Assembly: GCA_028288965.1 (NCBI GenBank)
Contig: JAQGHD010000024.1
Location: 1-39,352, forward strand
Source of the DNA: Candidatus Saccharimonadota bacterium
Lineage (GTDB): Bacteria; Patescibacteriota; Saccharimonadia; Saccharimonadales; JAQGHD01
Direction of reading: 5' to 3'
DNA: 39,352 nucleotides
This document shows, in pieces, positions 1 to 7,691 of the stretch. Position 1 is the first letter of the stretch. Every line of letters begins with the position of its first letter. A program made the translations under genes and the position numbers. Under the pieces are notes generated by a model. The model was not told the origin of the DNA, did no database searches, and was given only the letters and a program-made list of their open reading frames with translations.

Positions 1-486
1 AAAAACAGTCAGTATTCTTTGCAACTGCGCGAAAAGCAGAAAGTAAAGCGCTTGTATGGTTTGCTAGAACGCCAATTCAGTAAACTAATGGTGGAAGCCA
101 GCGCGTCTAGGGGTCAATCAGGTAGCATTTTACTGCAGTACTTAGAGCAACGCCTCGATAACGCCGTTTACCGCGCTGGGCTGGCCTCAAGCCGACGCGC
201 CTCTCGCCAGCTCGTAACGCATGGACATTTTATGTTAAACGGCCGGCGGGTAAACATTCCCTCAATTCGCGTCAAGGCTGGTGATAAAATTGTTCTTCGT
301 CCGCACAGCGTAGGGAACGCTTATTTTAAGAATATTGATGAACTGAGCCCTCCGGGCGATATGAATTTAAGTTGGCTGAAGGTCAACCGCAAGAAGTTTG
401 AAATTGATATAACTGGACTACCTTTACGTGAAGAGGTAGAGCCAGATATTAATGAACAATTAATCGTTGAATACTACTCACGATAG
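1..486 (+). CDS. rpsD: 30S ribosomal protein S4, 5'-truncated by window edge
   Basis: Primary 16S rRNA-binding protein that helps nucleate 30S assembly. The open frame runs from base 1 without a start: six residues (KNSQYS) precede the TTG at 19, and the text continues LQLREKQKVKRLYGLLERQF, a conserved internal stretch of S4. Roughly 40 N-terminal residues, including the part that carries zinc cysteines in some S4 proteins, lie outside the window. The S4 RNA-binding fold follows (LEQRLDNAVYRAGLASSRRA, then VTHGHFMLNGRRV). rpoA starts 19 bases downstream, the classic rpsD-rpoA-rplQ order. The TTG at 19 is not the real start. Confidence 0.97.
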   Translation, partial: KNSQYSLQLREKQKVKRLYGLLERQFSKLMVEASASRGQSGSILLQYLEQRLDNAVYRAGLASSRRASRQLVTHGHFMLNGRRVNIPSIRVKAGDKIVLRPHSVGNAYFKNIDELSPPGDMNLSWLKVNRKKFEIDITGLPLREEVEPDINEQLIVEYYSR

Positions 487-505
487 GAAAGGTAAGGAAC
501 CATAC

Positions 506-1444
506 ATGTCAAAAACCATTCACACACCAGGACTCGTTCACGTCGACGACCACGGCCAGAGCAGCGCAACATTTACTGTTGAGCCACTGCACACTGGTTA
601 CGGAATGACCCTGGGTAATTCATTGCGCCGCGTCTTGCTATCTAGCATTGCCGGTGCAGCTGTGACTTCATTCCGTGTAGAAGGTGCTACTCACGAATTC
701 ACTACCTTACCGGGCGTTAAAGAAGACGTGGTGGATATTACTCTCAATCTTAAGGGGATACGTTTCCGCGTATTTGGTGATGAGCCACAAACCCTAAGAG
801 TCACTAAAAATGGCAAGGGAAACGTCACCGCTAAAGACATCGAGACCAACGCCGATGTTGAAATTGTTAACCCCGAGCATGTGATTGCCACGATTGACGA
901 GGCCAAGTCCAAGTTTGTTATGGATATTGTGGTCGAGACTGGCCGCGGCTACCGTACCGTTGAAGAAGGTGGCGCCCGTAAAGCTTCCGACATGATTGCT
1001 GTTGATGCCGTATTCAGCCCTGTTATGCGCGTTCGCTACAAGGTAGAGAACACACGTGTTGGCCAAATGACCGATCTGGATAAGTTGCTGATCACTATCG
1101 ACACTGACGGTTCTATGACCCCGCGTGATGCCTTTGAAGAAGCTGCCGCAATTCTAGTCAACCAGTATACTGCCCTAGCCGGTCAAACCCGACTTGAGCC
1201 CAGTGCGCCACTTGGTACTAAGTCAGCCGAAGGCGCCGAAGAAGACGATGACACGCCAGAGTTAATGACTTCTATAGAAGATTTAAATTTGTCGGCTCGT
1301 ACCACCAATGCGTTGATTAACAACGACATTCATACCCTCAAAGATTTATTTAGCTTAAGCGATGCCGAACTGCGCGACCTGAAAGGTTTTGGCAGCAAAG
1401 CATTAGACGAAGTTAAAGAGAAACTAGCGGAGTTGGAGCTTTAA
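506..1444 (+). CDS. rpoA: DNA-directed RNA polymerase subunit alpha
   Basis: Scaffold of RNA polymerase; the N-terminal domain dimerises and the C-terminal domain contacts UP elements and activators. The N-terminal domain shows GYGMTLGNSLRRVLLSSIAG, which is diagnostic. An acidic linker (EGAEEDDDTPE) leads to the C-terminal helix-hairpin-helix domain ending TLKDLFSLSDAELRDLKGFG. The product is 312 residues, normal for the family. I start at ATG 506, preceded by TAAGGAA at 493-499, rather than the TTG at 467, which would overlap rpsD and add 13 unconserved residues. rplQ follows after 2 bases, so the genes are co-transcribed. Confidence 0.97.
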   Translation: MSKTIHTPGLVHVDDHGQSSATFTVEPLHTGYGMTLGNSLRRVLLSSIAGAAVTSFRVEGATHEFTTLPGVKEDVVDITLNLKGIRFRVFGDEPQTLRVTKNGKGNVTAKDIETNADVEIVNPEHVIATIDEAKSKFVMDIVVETGRGYRTVEEGGARKASDMIAVDAVFSPVMRVRYKVENTRVGQMTDLDKLLITIDTDGSMTPRDAFEEAAAILVNQYTALAGQTRLEPSAPLGTKSAEGAEEDDDTPELMTSIEDLNLSARTTNALINNDIHTLKDLFSLSDAELRDLKGFGSKALDEVKEKLAELEL

Positions 1445-1446
1445 TC

Positions 1447-1920
1447 ATGCACCGTCACGGCTATCAAGGCAGGAAACTAGGACGAGAACGCGATCAACGC
1501 CGAGCTCTTATTAAGGGCCTGGCCGATTCCTTGATCAAGTACGAGTCCATTGAGACTACCTTGCCAAAAGCCAAAGAAATCGTGCCCTATGTAGAGCGCC
1601 TGATCACCAAGGCCAAGAAGGGCGACCTGCATGCTCGCCGTCAGATTATAAGCAGCCTGCAAACTATAGAGAGCGCTCATAAATTAGTTGATGATATTGC
1701 CCCCAAGCTGGGAGCCCGTAACAGTGGGCACCTGCGCATCGTAAAAAGCGGTTTCCGCCGCGGCGATCACGCAGCTATGGCTAAAGTTAGCTTTGTGGAT
1801 GACCTGAAACAGGCGCCCGTATCTAAAGCTGCCGAAAAAGAAGCCAAACCAGCCGTGACTAAACCGGCTGCTCGCAGCACCGCCAAGCCAGCTGCTAAAA
1901 CGCTGCGAGGAAAGAAATAA
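1447..1920 (+). CDS. rplQ: 50S ribosomal protein L17
   Basis: Large-subunit protein near the exit of the peptide tunnel. The start MHRHGYQGRKLGRERDQRRA and the later RNSGHLRIVKSGFRRGD are clear L17 signatures. The core is about 120 residues; the remaining ~35 form a low-complexity Lys/Ala/Pro tail, a common kind of basic extension. The stop TAA shares its last base with the ATG of rplM (TAATG), so translation is probably coupled. Confidence 0.96.
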   Translation: MHRHGYQGRKLGRERDQRRALIKGLADSLIKYESIETTLPKAKEIVPYVERLITKAKKGDLHARRQIISSLQTIESAHKLVDDIAPKLGARNSGHLRIVKSGFRRGDHAAMAKVSFVDDLKQAPVSKAAEKEAKPAVTKPAARSTAKPAAKTLRGKK

Positions 1921-2360
1921 TGAAGACCTACAGCGCCAAACCAGGCGACGTAACTCGCAAATGGTACATCCTTGATGCCAGTGAAGTGCCCCTTGGCCGT
2001 TTGTCTACGGTGGCTGCCCGGCTGTTGCTTGGCAAAGATAAGCCAATGATTACGCACCACATCGATACGGGTGATTTTGTAATTGTTATTAACGCCGACA
2101 AGCTTGTTATGACCGGGAATAAGGCCGAAAAGAAAGTCTATTACCATCACAGCCATTATCCAGGGGGACTCAAAGAAGCGTCCCTGACAGAAGTAATCGC
2201 CAAGGACTCGTCTCGAGCCGTCCGCCAAGCTATTCGCGGGATGCTACCAGTAAACAAACTTCGTAATGGCCGGCTCAAGCGTCTTAAGATCTATCCAGGC
2301 GCCGAGCACCAGCATGAAGCCCAGAAACCAGAAGTTATGTCAGCAAAAGGGAGTAAATAA
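1920..2360 (+). CDS. rplM: 50S ribosomal protein L13
   Basis: Early-assembling large-subunit protein. Recognised by KWYILDASEVPLGRLST at the N-terminus, then HIDTGDFVIVINADKLVMTG and the core motif RGMLPVNKLRNGRLKRLKIY. The length of 146 residues is typical. It overlaps rplQ upstream and rpsI downstream by one base each (TAATG), so rplQ-rplM-rpsI form one coupled unit. The L13-S9 pair is an operon in most bacteria. Confidence 0.96.
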   Translation: MKTYSAKPGDVTRKWYILDASEVPLGRLSTVAARLLLGKDKPMITHHIDTGDFVIVINADKLVMTGNKAEKKVYYHHSHYPGGLKEASLTEVIAKDSSRAVRQAIRGMLPVNKLRNGRLKRLKIYPGAEHQHEAQKPEVMSAKGSK

Positions 2361-2761
2361 TGGCCAAAGATAGTTATTTTTATGCATTAGGGCGCCGCAA
2401 GAGCGCCACAGCTCGCGTTCGACTAATGAGCGGCAAAGGCGGCGTTATTACCGTTAATGGCAAGCCAGCTCAAGAGTATTTTGCTGGCAGTGAGTACTTA
2501 CTAGCTGAGTTACAAGAACCATTTCAACTGCTCGACATGCAAAACAAGTTTGATGTCAGCGTTGTTGTCAGTGGTGGCGGTCATCACGGTCAAATTGAAG
2601 CCATTCGCCTAGGCATCTCTAAGGCGCTGACAGAAGTAAACGAAGATCTTAAAACAACGCTTAAGCGCGCCGGACTACTCAGCCGTGATCCTCGTGAAAA
2701 AGAACGCAAGAAGTTTGGCCTGAAGGGCGCTCGTAAACAGCGTCAGTACACCAAACGTTAG
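2360..2761 (+). CDS. rpsI: 30S ribosomal protein S9
   Basis: Small-subunit protein whose C-terminal tail reaches the P-site tRNA. The N-terminus YFYALGRRKSATARVRL and the conserved end DPREKERKKFGLKGARKQRQ with final YTKR are diagnostic; the final Arg is the one that contacts tRNA. 133 residues, normal. Its stop overlaps by 4 bases the stop of a gene on the opposite strand. I see no separate terminator hairpin between the two. Confidence 0.96.
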   Translation: MAKDSYFYALGRRKSATARVRLMSGKGGVITVNGKPAQEYFAGSEYLLAELQEPFQLLDMQNKFDVSVVVSGGGHHGQIEAIRLGISKALTEVNEDLKTTLKRAGLLSRDPREKERKKFGLKGARKQRQYTKR

Positions 2762-3219
2762 CTTGAATCACTCAACCCAAAAGAGATTTCATACAACATC
2801 ATCGATGCAAAAACGTAACTATTTGTGTCTTGAAACCCTTCCCGACGAACCCTTTGTTCTAGATCTGCTAATAACGCGGGTGTAAGTGGAATTTGAATCG
2901 TCTTCGCTTGGCCGTCCTGTACTTGATCAAAACTTAATTCTTGGTCAAGCATATTGAATTCAAGCATTTTTATTGCCATTTCAGAAGTAAAACGCACATC
3001 CTCGTTACTGTTCAGTAGCATACGTTTTAGGAGATCCGGAGTGTTATTTGGATCATCACGGGCATCTTCTAGTGCCCTCCGAAAAGCGACCGCTAGTCTA
3101 ATAATTTCACCAACCCTTTTACCCTCTACTTTTGAATGGTTAAGGAATCGCGTGAATAGCCAAACGGGTATTATCAGATCTAAATGAGACAACGTGGGCT
3201 CGGACTCGGCATTATGCAT
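2758..3219 (-). CDS. Hypothetical protein, 153 aa
   Basis: I do not recognise a family. The protein is soluble, with no signal peptide or membrane segment, and is mostly helical. It has an acidic N-terminus, a leucine-rich middle (DLLKRMLLNSNEDVRFTSEM) and a C-terminal part with PLTPALLADLEQRVRREGF. That C-terminal part loosely resembles an RHH/Arc-like regulator of the 'T-values at position, DLEQRV' kind; this is a guess. It is convergent with rpsI. Its own promoter lies directly upstream, placing the -10 box 8 bases before the ATG. It reads as a real, independently expressed gene of unknown role. Confidence 0.72.
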   Translation of the reverse strand: MHNAESEPTLSHLDLIIPVWLFTRFLNHSKVEGKRVGEIIRLAVAFRRALEDARDDPNNTPDLLKRMLLNSNEDVRFTSEMAIKMLEFNMLDQELSFDQVQDGQAKTIQIPLTPALLADLEQRVRREGFQDTNSYVFASMMLYEISFGLSDSS

Positions 3220-3227
3220 GATGTATT

Positions 3228-3257
3228 ATTATGACACTATTACATAAATGATGCCAA
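3228..3257 (-). promoter_or_regulatory. Promoter of the 2758-3219 gene, leaderless type
   Basis: On the minus strand TTGGCA (3257-3252), an 18-base spacer and CATAAT (3233-3228) are followed after 8 bases by the ATG at 3219. Transcription would start at or within a base or two of the start codon. No Shine-Dalgarno sequence is present. Confidence 0.55.
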
Positions 3258-3266
3258 TGTTCCTTA

Positions 3267-3427
3267 TTGACAGTAAGATTGGCGTATAGTAATGTAGTCT
3301 TCATGCAAAAGTTATTCCAGCAATTTAGTGCATATTGGTTTACCTCCTATCAATTGGCGGTTTGTTCTGTGCGTTCGTAAATAAATTTTGAAAATGTTGA
3401 AGAGACCGCCAAGTAGGCGGTTTTTTT
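3267..3427 (+). promoter_or_regulatory. Promoter plus attenuator-like leader (or terminated small RNA)
   Basis: TTGACA at 3267-3272 is followed at 17 bases by the weak -10 TAATGT (3290-3295). The transcript would run to an intrinsic terminator at 3405-3427. TTGGCGGT at 3354-3361 is an exact complement of ACCGCCAA at 3405-3412, which contains the left arm of the terminator stem. Antiterminator and terminator therefore exclude each other. No T-box consensus and no run of Trp codons is visible. The region could equally be a free small RNA of about 125 nt. It lies back-to-back with the minus-strand promoter at 3228-3257. Confidence 0.5.
3405..3427 (+). terminator. Intrinsic terminator upstream of the 62-aa gene and trpS
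   Basis: Stem ACCGCC (3405-3410), loop AAGTA, stem GGCGGT (3416-3421), running into seven T residues to 3427. This is the cleanest Rho-independent terminator in the window. It precedes the next gene rather than following one, hence the attenuator reading. Confidence 0.75.
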
Positions 3428-3469
3428 ATGTCCCACAGCGAAGGGGACCCAGAATTAAAGGAGTAGGTC

Positions 3470-3658
3470 ATGGAACCGATGATAGTAACAAGTTTAGAAG
3501 TTCGGATGGAAGACATCCGTAACCAAGCGGCCCTGAGAAAACGGGCTACACTCGAGCAAAAAGCAGCTGACGCTCTCGTGGCAGCCAGAATCGTAATGAC
3601 AGAAGCAGACGCAGCCCAGGCGGCGAGCGAACAGGAGTTGCTTTGGCAGCCAGCCTAA
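3470..3658 (+). CDS. Small hypothetical protein, 62 aa
   Basis: No family recognised. The ATG is preceded by a strong AAAGGAG site (3457-3463) at good spacing, which is why I accept this short frame. The product is highly helical and Ala/Glu-rich (KAADALVAARIVMTEADAAQ), likely one amphipathic helix or coiled coil. It sits just after the attenuator-like terminator, so its expression may depend on read-through from the promoter at 3267. trpS, 116 bases further on, has its own -10 box. Confidence 0.55.
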   Translation: MEPMIVTSLEVRMEDIRNQAALRKRATLEQKAADALVAARIVMTEADAAQAASEQELLWQPA

Positions 3659-3761
3659 TTCAATTGAGCCAATCGAACATATACGAAAACGCCTTGGTAT
3701 TGAGCCCGTGCGGCAGGTCACTGGCTGGATGATTTGTCATGGCTTTAAGCGGGAAAATAGC

Positions 3762-3767
3762 TATAAT
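3762..3767 (+). promoter_or_regulatory. -10 box of trpS, leaderless type
   Basis: Perfect TATAAT ending 7 bases before the ATG at 3775, with no Shine-Dalgarno site between. No convincing -35 hexamer at 16-18 bases. The mRNA would start at or next to the start codon. Confidence 0.5.
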
Positions 3768-3774
3768 GACAGTA

Positions 3775-4815
3775 ATGAGTAAACCAGTCATATTAACTGG
3801 ACTGCGAGCGAACAACGATCTGCACCTAGGTAACTATCTTGGCGCTTTGTTGCCAATGGTTGATATGGCCAAGCAACATGCCGGTGAGTATCAAATCAAT
3901 TTATTTGTGCCTGATTTGCATAGTTTTACGACGCCAGTTGACCACAGCAAATTATTTGATCAAATACTTCAGAATTTAAAAGTCTTTGCGGCGGCCGGGC
4001 TGCCATTGGAACATGAAGATATTCATATATATAGGCAAAGCTTTATCACTGCTCACAGTGAGCTAACTTGGATACTTGATTGTTTTACCGGCTTCGGCGA
4101 AATGAGCCGCATGACCCAGTTTAAAGATAAATCGGCCAAATTGAGCCAAGATCGTATTAGCGTTGGTTTGTTTAATTATCCGGTGCTGATGGCTGCCGAC
4201 ATCTTGCTTTATGGAGCCAGTTACGTACCGGTGGGTGATGACCAAACGCAGCATCTTGAGTTTACTCGCGATATTGCTGAGCGAATGAATAAGCAGTTTG
4301 GTGATTTGTTTGTAGTGCCAAAGCCAGTGACTGAGCAGCACACGTTTTTTGGCAAAGAACAGGGTCTGCGCGTAAAAGATTTAGTAGATCCAACCAAAAA
4401 AATGAGTAAGTCAGATGAGACCGGTACTGGAGTTATCTTTTTGACCGATAACGCCAGCGTTGCGCGTAAAAAGATTATGAGCGCCACCACCGACAGCCTC
4501 GGAAAAATTAGCTACGACACGACCAACCAGCCCGGCGTGAGCAACCTGCTGCAAATTCTTGGACTGCTGGCTAATAAGAGCCTTGAGGCGGTGGCCAAAG
4601 AGTATGCCGGACAATCACAATACGGTGCGCTCAAGGAAGCCGTCTCTACGGCTGTTGTTGATTTTCTTAGCGATTTTCAAACTAAGCTGGCGGCCGTTGA
4701 CGAACACGCTCTCCTTAATAAGCTAGCGGCCAGTGAACAAACTATGAACCAGACAGCCAGCCAAACATTGCATAAAGCCCAACAAGCCGTTGGCTTAAGA
4801 CCAAAGGGTCAATGA
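3775..4815 (+). CDS. trpS: Tryptophan--tRNA ligase
   Basis: Class I aminoacyl-tRNA synthetase that charges tRNA-Trp; a tRNA-Trp(CCA) gene lies at 10596-10670. The HIGH-type motif appears as DLHLGNYLGALLPMV and the second signature is KKMSKSDETG. Also visible are FTGFGEMSRMTQFKDKSAK and the dimer-interface/Trp-binding stretch YPVLMAADILLYGASYVPVG with DDQTQHLEFTRDIAER. I choose the ATG at 3775 (MSKPVILTGLRAN) because known TrpRS proteins begin there and a TATAAT ends 7 bases before it. An ATG at 3739 would add 12 unconserved residues and lie upstream of that box. Length 346 aa. Overlaps the next gene by ATGA. Confidence 0.95.
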   Translation: MSKPVILTGLRANNDLHLGNYLGALLPMVDMAKQHAGEYQINLFVPDLHSFTTPVDHSKLFDQILQNLKVFAAAGLPLEHEDIHIYRQSFITAHSELTWILDCFTGFGEMSRMTQFKDKSAKLSQDRISVGLFNYPVLMAADILLYGASYVPVGDDQTQHLEFTRDIAERMNKQFGDLFVVPKPVTEQHTFFGKEQGLRVKDLVDPTKKMSKSDETGTGVIFLTDNASVARKKIMSATTDSLGKISYDTTNQPGVSNLLQILGLLANKSLEAVAKEYAGQSQYGALKEAVSTAVVDFLSDFQTKLAAVDEHALLNKLAASEQTMNQTASQTLHKAQQAVGLRPKGQ

Positions 4816-5684
4816 TCTCGTTTAAAGTCAAAGATAAAGATGTGGGCAAGCGGCTTGATATATTTGTCATAGAAAATATTCCTGAGCTAACCCGTGGCTA
4901 CGTAAAATCGCTTATTGATAGAAGCGAGATTCTGTTAAATGACCAACCCGCTAAAGCCGGTGAAAGGTTAAAAGCCGGCAATAATGTAAGCATTTTATAC
5001 GATTTAGCTCGGATTCATGAGATACCAGCTATTGAACTGCCCATTATATACGAAGACGATGACTGCCTAGTCATTAATAAGCCCGTGGGTGTCCTGACTC
5101 ATAGCAAGGGCAGCTTTAACCCTGAAGCCACTGTGGCCACATTCATTAAAGATAAGGTGACAGGCATGGCAGGCGACCGCGCCGGTATTGTTCATCGGCT
5201 GGATCGAGCCACGTCTGGTGTCATTATTGGTGCCAAGTCGCCGGAAGCGCTCGCTTGGCTGCAGAAACAATTCTCCACACGCAAGGTGCATAAAACGTAT
5301 CAAGCCATAGTGGCCGGACACATTGATCCGCCAGAAGCTATTATTGATATGCCGATTGAGCGCAATCCCAAAAAGCCACAATCCTTTAGAGTTGGTGCCG
5401 GCGGTAGACCGGCCACCACACACTACAAAACACTCACCCAAACCACTGGTTTTAGTTTGGTTGAGCTAAAACCCACCACCGGGCGGACCCATCAGCTGCG
5501 TGTTCACCTCAGTCAAATCGGCCACCCGATTGTTGGCGACAGTGTCTATGATGGCCAGCCAGCCGATCGGCTCTATTTACACGCCCTGAGCTTAGAGCTA
5601 ACACTCCCTAACCGCGAACGAAAAACATTTTCCGCACCGTTGCCAACGCAATTCAAGGAGTTTTTAAAAAGCCATGATTTATAA
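4812..5684 (+). CDS. RluA-family pseudouridine synthase (RluD-like)
   Basis: Converts specific uridines in rRNA or tRNA to pseudouridine. An N-terminal S4-like RNA-binding domain (residues ~1-65: VGKRLDIFVIENIPELTRGY) is followed by the catalytic domain. Motif II reads GIVHRLDRATSGVIIGAK with the catalytic Asp in HRLDRATSG. VVELKPTTGRTHQLRVHLS (here LVELKPTTGR...) and GHPIVGDSVYDG complete the family pattern. 290 residues. The domain order S4 plus RluA suits RluD or RluB/C homologues, but the substrate cannot be read from the sequence. It overlaps trpS by 4 bases (ATGA) and the delta' gene by 11 bases, so the three are one operon. Confidence 0.92.
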   Translation: MISFKVKDKDVGKRLDIFVIENIPELTRGYVKSLIDRSEILLNDQPAKAGERLKAGNNVSILYDLARIHEIPAIELPIIYEDDDCLVINKPVGVLTHSKGSFNPEATVATFIKDKVTGMAGDRAGIVHRLDRATSGVIIGAKSPEALAWLQKQFSTRKVHKTYQAIVAGHIDPPEAIIDMPIERNPKKPQSFRVGAGGRPATTHYKTLTQTTGFSLVELKPTTGRTHQLRVHLSQIGHPIVGDSVYDGQPADRLYLHALSLELTLPNRERKTFSAPLPTQFKEFLKSHDL

Positions 5685-6537
5685 CGACCTCACGGCCCAG
5701 CAAGTGAAGGCATTTCTTGCTCAGCCCGCTCACGCCTTAATTGTCAATGCTCCGGTGGGGTTTGGAAAGCGCAGCTTGATGCACCAGCTAGCCGCCAGCT
5801 TGCTGGACATCGAACCTGGCGGCGTAGTGCAGCATCCGGCGATAACCATCATTCAGCCAGTAAAAAATTCCATAGGTATTGAAGTAATCCGCGATCTTCG
5901 GTCTTTTAGCAAACTACGCTCCGCTAATCAAAAAGAGGGTATCCACAGAATCATTCTTATTGAAGATGCCCAAGGACTAACCCGTGAGGCTCAAAATGCT
6001 TTTTTGAAGTTATTAGAAGAGCCGCCCGCCGACTTAGTAATTATTATGACCGTCTCTTCACTTGGTCTATTACTGCCGACTATTATTTCTAGGGCTCAGC
6101 TAATTCATCTTAAGCCGGTTCCTAAATCTCAAGTTTTAGGCTACTTTAGCGAACAAGGATTTGCCGTCAAAGACACTGAGCGGGCCTATCATCTCAGCGA
6201 TGGGCGCTTGGGTCTCATGCACGCCATTTTGCAGGAAAGTAACGATCATCCGCTGCTCACCCAGGTTCAGCTTGCCAAAGAAGTCCTCACGGCACCAGCA
6301 TTTGAACGGCTACAGAAGATTGACGAGCTCAGCAAAGATAAAGCCAATCTGAGTAGCTTTTTGCAAGGGTTACACCGGGTGGTGCAGGCCGCCCTAGCTG
6401 GCGCCATAGACAAAAACGATGCCAGGAACATCGAGCGTTGGAAGTTACGCTTACAACAAGTGCATAAAGCACTCGATGGACTTGTTGTTAATGCCAATAC
6501 CAAACTCCTGCTGACCGATTTGCTACTCAATTTGTGA
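5674..6537 (+). CDS. holB: DNA polymerase III delta'-like clamp-loader subunit
   Basis: AAA+ protein related to clamp-loader subunits. The P-loop is degenerate (NAPVGFGKRSLM), as in delta' proteins that do not hydrolyse ATP. The Walker B region is RIILIEDAQGLTREAQNAFL, followed by LLEEPPADLVIIMTVSS and a sensor/arginine-finger segment IISRAQ (SRC in many homologues). I see no zinc-binding cysteine cluster. 287 residues, slightly shorter than E. coli delta'. It stops with TGA directly before the promoter of the TPR gene. The partner DnaX is encoded at 24322. Assignment to delta' rather than another AAA+ subunit is by similarity of pattern. Confidence 0.85.
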   Translation: MIYNDLTAQQVKAFLAQPAHALIVNAPVGFGKRSLMHQLAASLLDIEPGGVVQHPAITIIQPVKNSIGIEVIRDLRSFSKLRSANQKEGIHRIILIEDAQGLTREAQNAFLKLLEEPPADLVIIMTVSSLGLLLPTIISRAQLIHLKPVPKSQVLGYFSEQGFAVKDTERAYHLSDGRLGLMHAILQESNDHPLLTQVQLAKEVLTAPAFERLQKIDELSKDKANLSSFLQGLHRVVQAALAGAIDKNDARNIERWKLRLQQVHKALDGLVVNANTKLLLTDLLLNL

Positions 6538-6544
6538 ATTTTGC

Positions 6545-6550
6545 TATAAT
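6545..6550 (+). promoter_or_regulatory. -10 box of the TPR gene, leaderless type
   Basis: TATAAT ending 8 bases before ATG 6559; no Shine-Dalgarno site in between and no clear -35. Confidence 0.5.
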
Positions 6551-6558
6551 AGATCTAC

Positions 6559-7212
6559 ATGTTTGAACTTGCCCTTGTAGCCGGATTCGGCATTCTTGTA
6601 TGGAAAAACGCTAAGCCTCATGATGAGGAACTGTCGGCGCTTCCTCGAAGAATCGGTGATAAACTCGGTAAACTCTGGGACATTGCCCACCAGGGTATGC
6701 GGGAAAACCGCTTCCTACGGGCCGAAAAAGCTCTGCTGACTATTCTCAAAATAGACGAAAAAAACGCCGCCGCTTATAACCGCTTGGGCATTCTCTACGC
6801 CAAGCAAAAGGAATATAAAGACGCTATAGATTGCTTTGAAATTGCTAGCAGCATTGAAGTTAGCCCCTCTAGTTTGCACAACTTAGGCCTTATTTATTAC
6901 GAGACAGAGAATTATCAAAAAGCAGCCGTGGCTTTTGAACAAGCCTTAAAACTGGAGGATAAACTGGCCGCCCGCCACATTGCCTACGCCAAGGTGCAGG
7001 AAAAACTGGGTAATTCCAAACTTATGCTGCAAGAGCTAGAGATCGCCGCCGAACTCGAACCCAACCAAGAAACTTTTAACTTGCTTATCCACGCCTACGA
7101 CGAACTCGGCCTAAGTGAGGAATCCAAAAAATACCAAAAAAGACTAGAAAAAATGATCATCCCATCTGGTCGGCCCAAACGCGTACTTCGTCCCAAACGG
7201 GTAGTTATTTAG
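6559..7212 (+). CDS. TPR-repeat protein
   Basis: The N-terminus (MFELALVAGFGILVWKN) is a short hydrophobic segment that could anchor the protein in the membrane. Residues ~45-185 hold tetratricopeptide repeats, for example ENRFLRAEKALLTILKIDEK, NAAAYNRLGILYAKQKEY, SSLHNLGLIYYETENYQKAA and AFEQALKLEDK. The C-terminus is basic (RPKRVLRPKRVVI). Such proteins are scaffolds for protein-protein contacts; no enzymatic domain is present. Function unknown. Transcribed from its own promoter and convergent with the next gene. The GC-rich inverted repeat GCCCT/AGGGC at 7233-7253 between them may help terminate. Confidence 0.85.
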   Translation: MFELALVAGFGILVWKNAKPHDEELSALPRRIGDKLGKLWDIAHQGMRENRFLRAEKALLTILKIDEKNAAAYNRLGILYAKQKEYKDAIDCFEIASSIEVSPSSLHNLGLIYYETENYQKAAVAFEQALKLEDKLAARHIAYAKVQEKLGNSKLMLQELEIAAELEPNQETFNLLIHAYDELGLSEESKKYQKRLEKMIIPSGRPKRVLRPKRVVI

Positions 7213-7262
7213 CTTTACAATTCGTCATCATAGCCCTGGGCCCTGGCGAGGGCAAAAATAGT

Positions 7263-7595
7263 TCAATGATTACCAGGTGCTGGTGTGTTTTGCTTAGATC
7301 GTTTATCCAGCACCCACTTTACTGATGGGCTGATCGACTTGTCTGTACGGTGGGTGCAGCCTATCCAGCAACAAGGTCGTCGCATTCCTTCCTTGAGTTC
7401 AGAAATAACTCGTTTAACATGTTCGTCCCTTGTCTTTTGTTGTTTCACTGTCACCGTCCAGCAAATCCACTCATTACGTGCTAGTGGCGTTAAGCTCTGC
7501 CATGCTACTCGTGCCACTGGGGCAGTAGTAAGTGCTTTTCTTAAGTCGGCAGGCATTTTATGAACCGTTCCGCCGGCTATTTCTGCTTTGGCCAT
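7263..7595 (-). CDS. YdeI/OmpD-associated (OmdA-like) family protein
   Basis: The stretch MPADLRKALTTAPVARVAWQ, then LTPLARNEWICWTVTVKQQK and TRDEHVKRVISELKEGMRRP, matches the pattern of the YdeI/OmpD-associated domain. That domain is a helical module named after E. coli YdeI and usually called 'bacteriocin-protection'; its molecular role is unclear. The C-terminal half is rarer: CCWIGCTHRTDKSISPSVKW carries a CCxxxC cluster that could bind a metal. 110 residues, no signal peptide. A TAGAAT box ends 6 bases before the ATG (7607-7602), again a leaderless layout. The family call is from memory of the motif. Confidence 0.7.
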   Translation of the reverse strand: MAKAEIAGGTVHKMPADLRKALTTAPVARVAWQSLTPLARNEWICWTVTVKQQKTRDEHVKRVISELKEGMRRPCCWIGCTHRTDKSISPSVKWVLDKRSKQNTPAPGNH

Positions 7596-7658
7596 AAGCT
7601 TATTCTACCTTGTTTTGTTCCAGTCGTCCCGATTGCTTCATCTGGTGCAGCTTATGCT

Positions 7659-7681
7659 ACGAAGTAGGAACGCTACTTCGT
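7659..7681. repeat. Perfect hairpin between two minus-strand genes
   Basis: ACGAAGTAG (7659-7667), loop GAACG, CTACTTCGT (7673-7681): nine perfect base pairs. It lies just past the stop of the 7692-8021 gene and before the -10 box of the next gene. There is no T tract on either strand, so it may protect or process a transcript end rather than terminate. An operator is also possible. Confidence 0.5.
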
Positions 7682-7691
7682 CAAGTATAAA

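Noticed and set aside
467-505. Earlier TTG start for rpoA
   Set aside because: It lies inside rpsD, adds 13 unconserved residues, and ATG 506 has its own ribosome site.
3267-3427. T-box riboswitch before trpS
   Set aside because: No T-box consensus (TGGNACCGCG) and no specifier-loop pattern.
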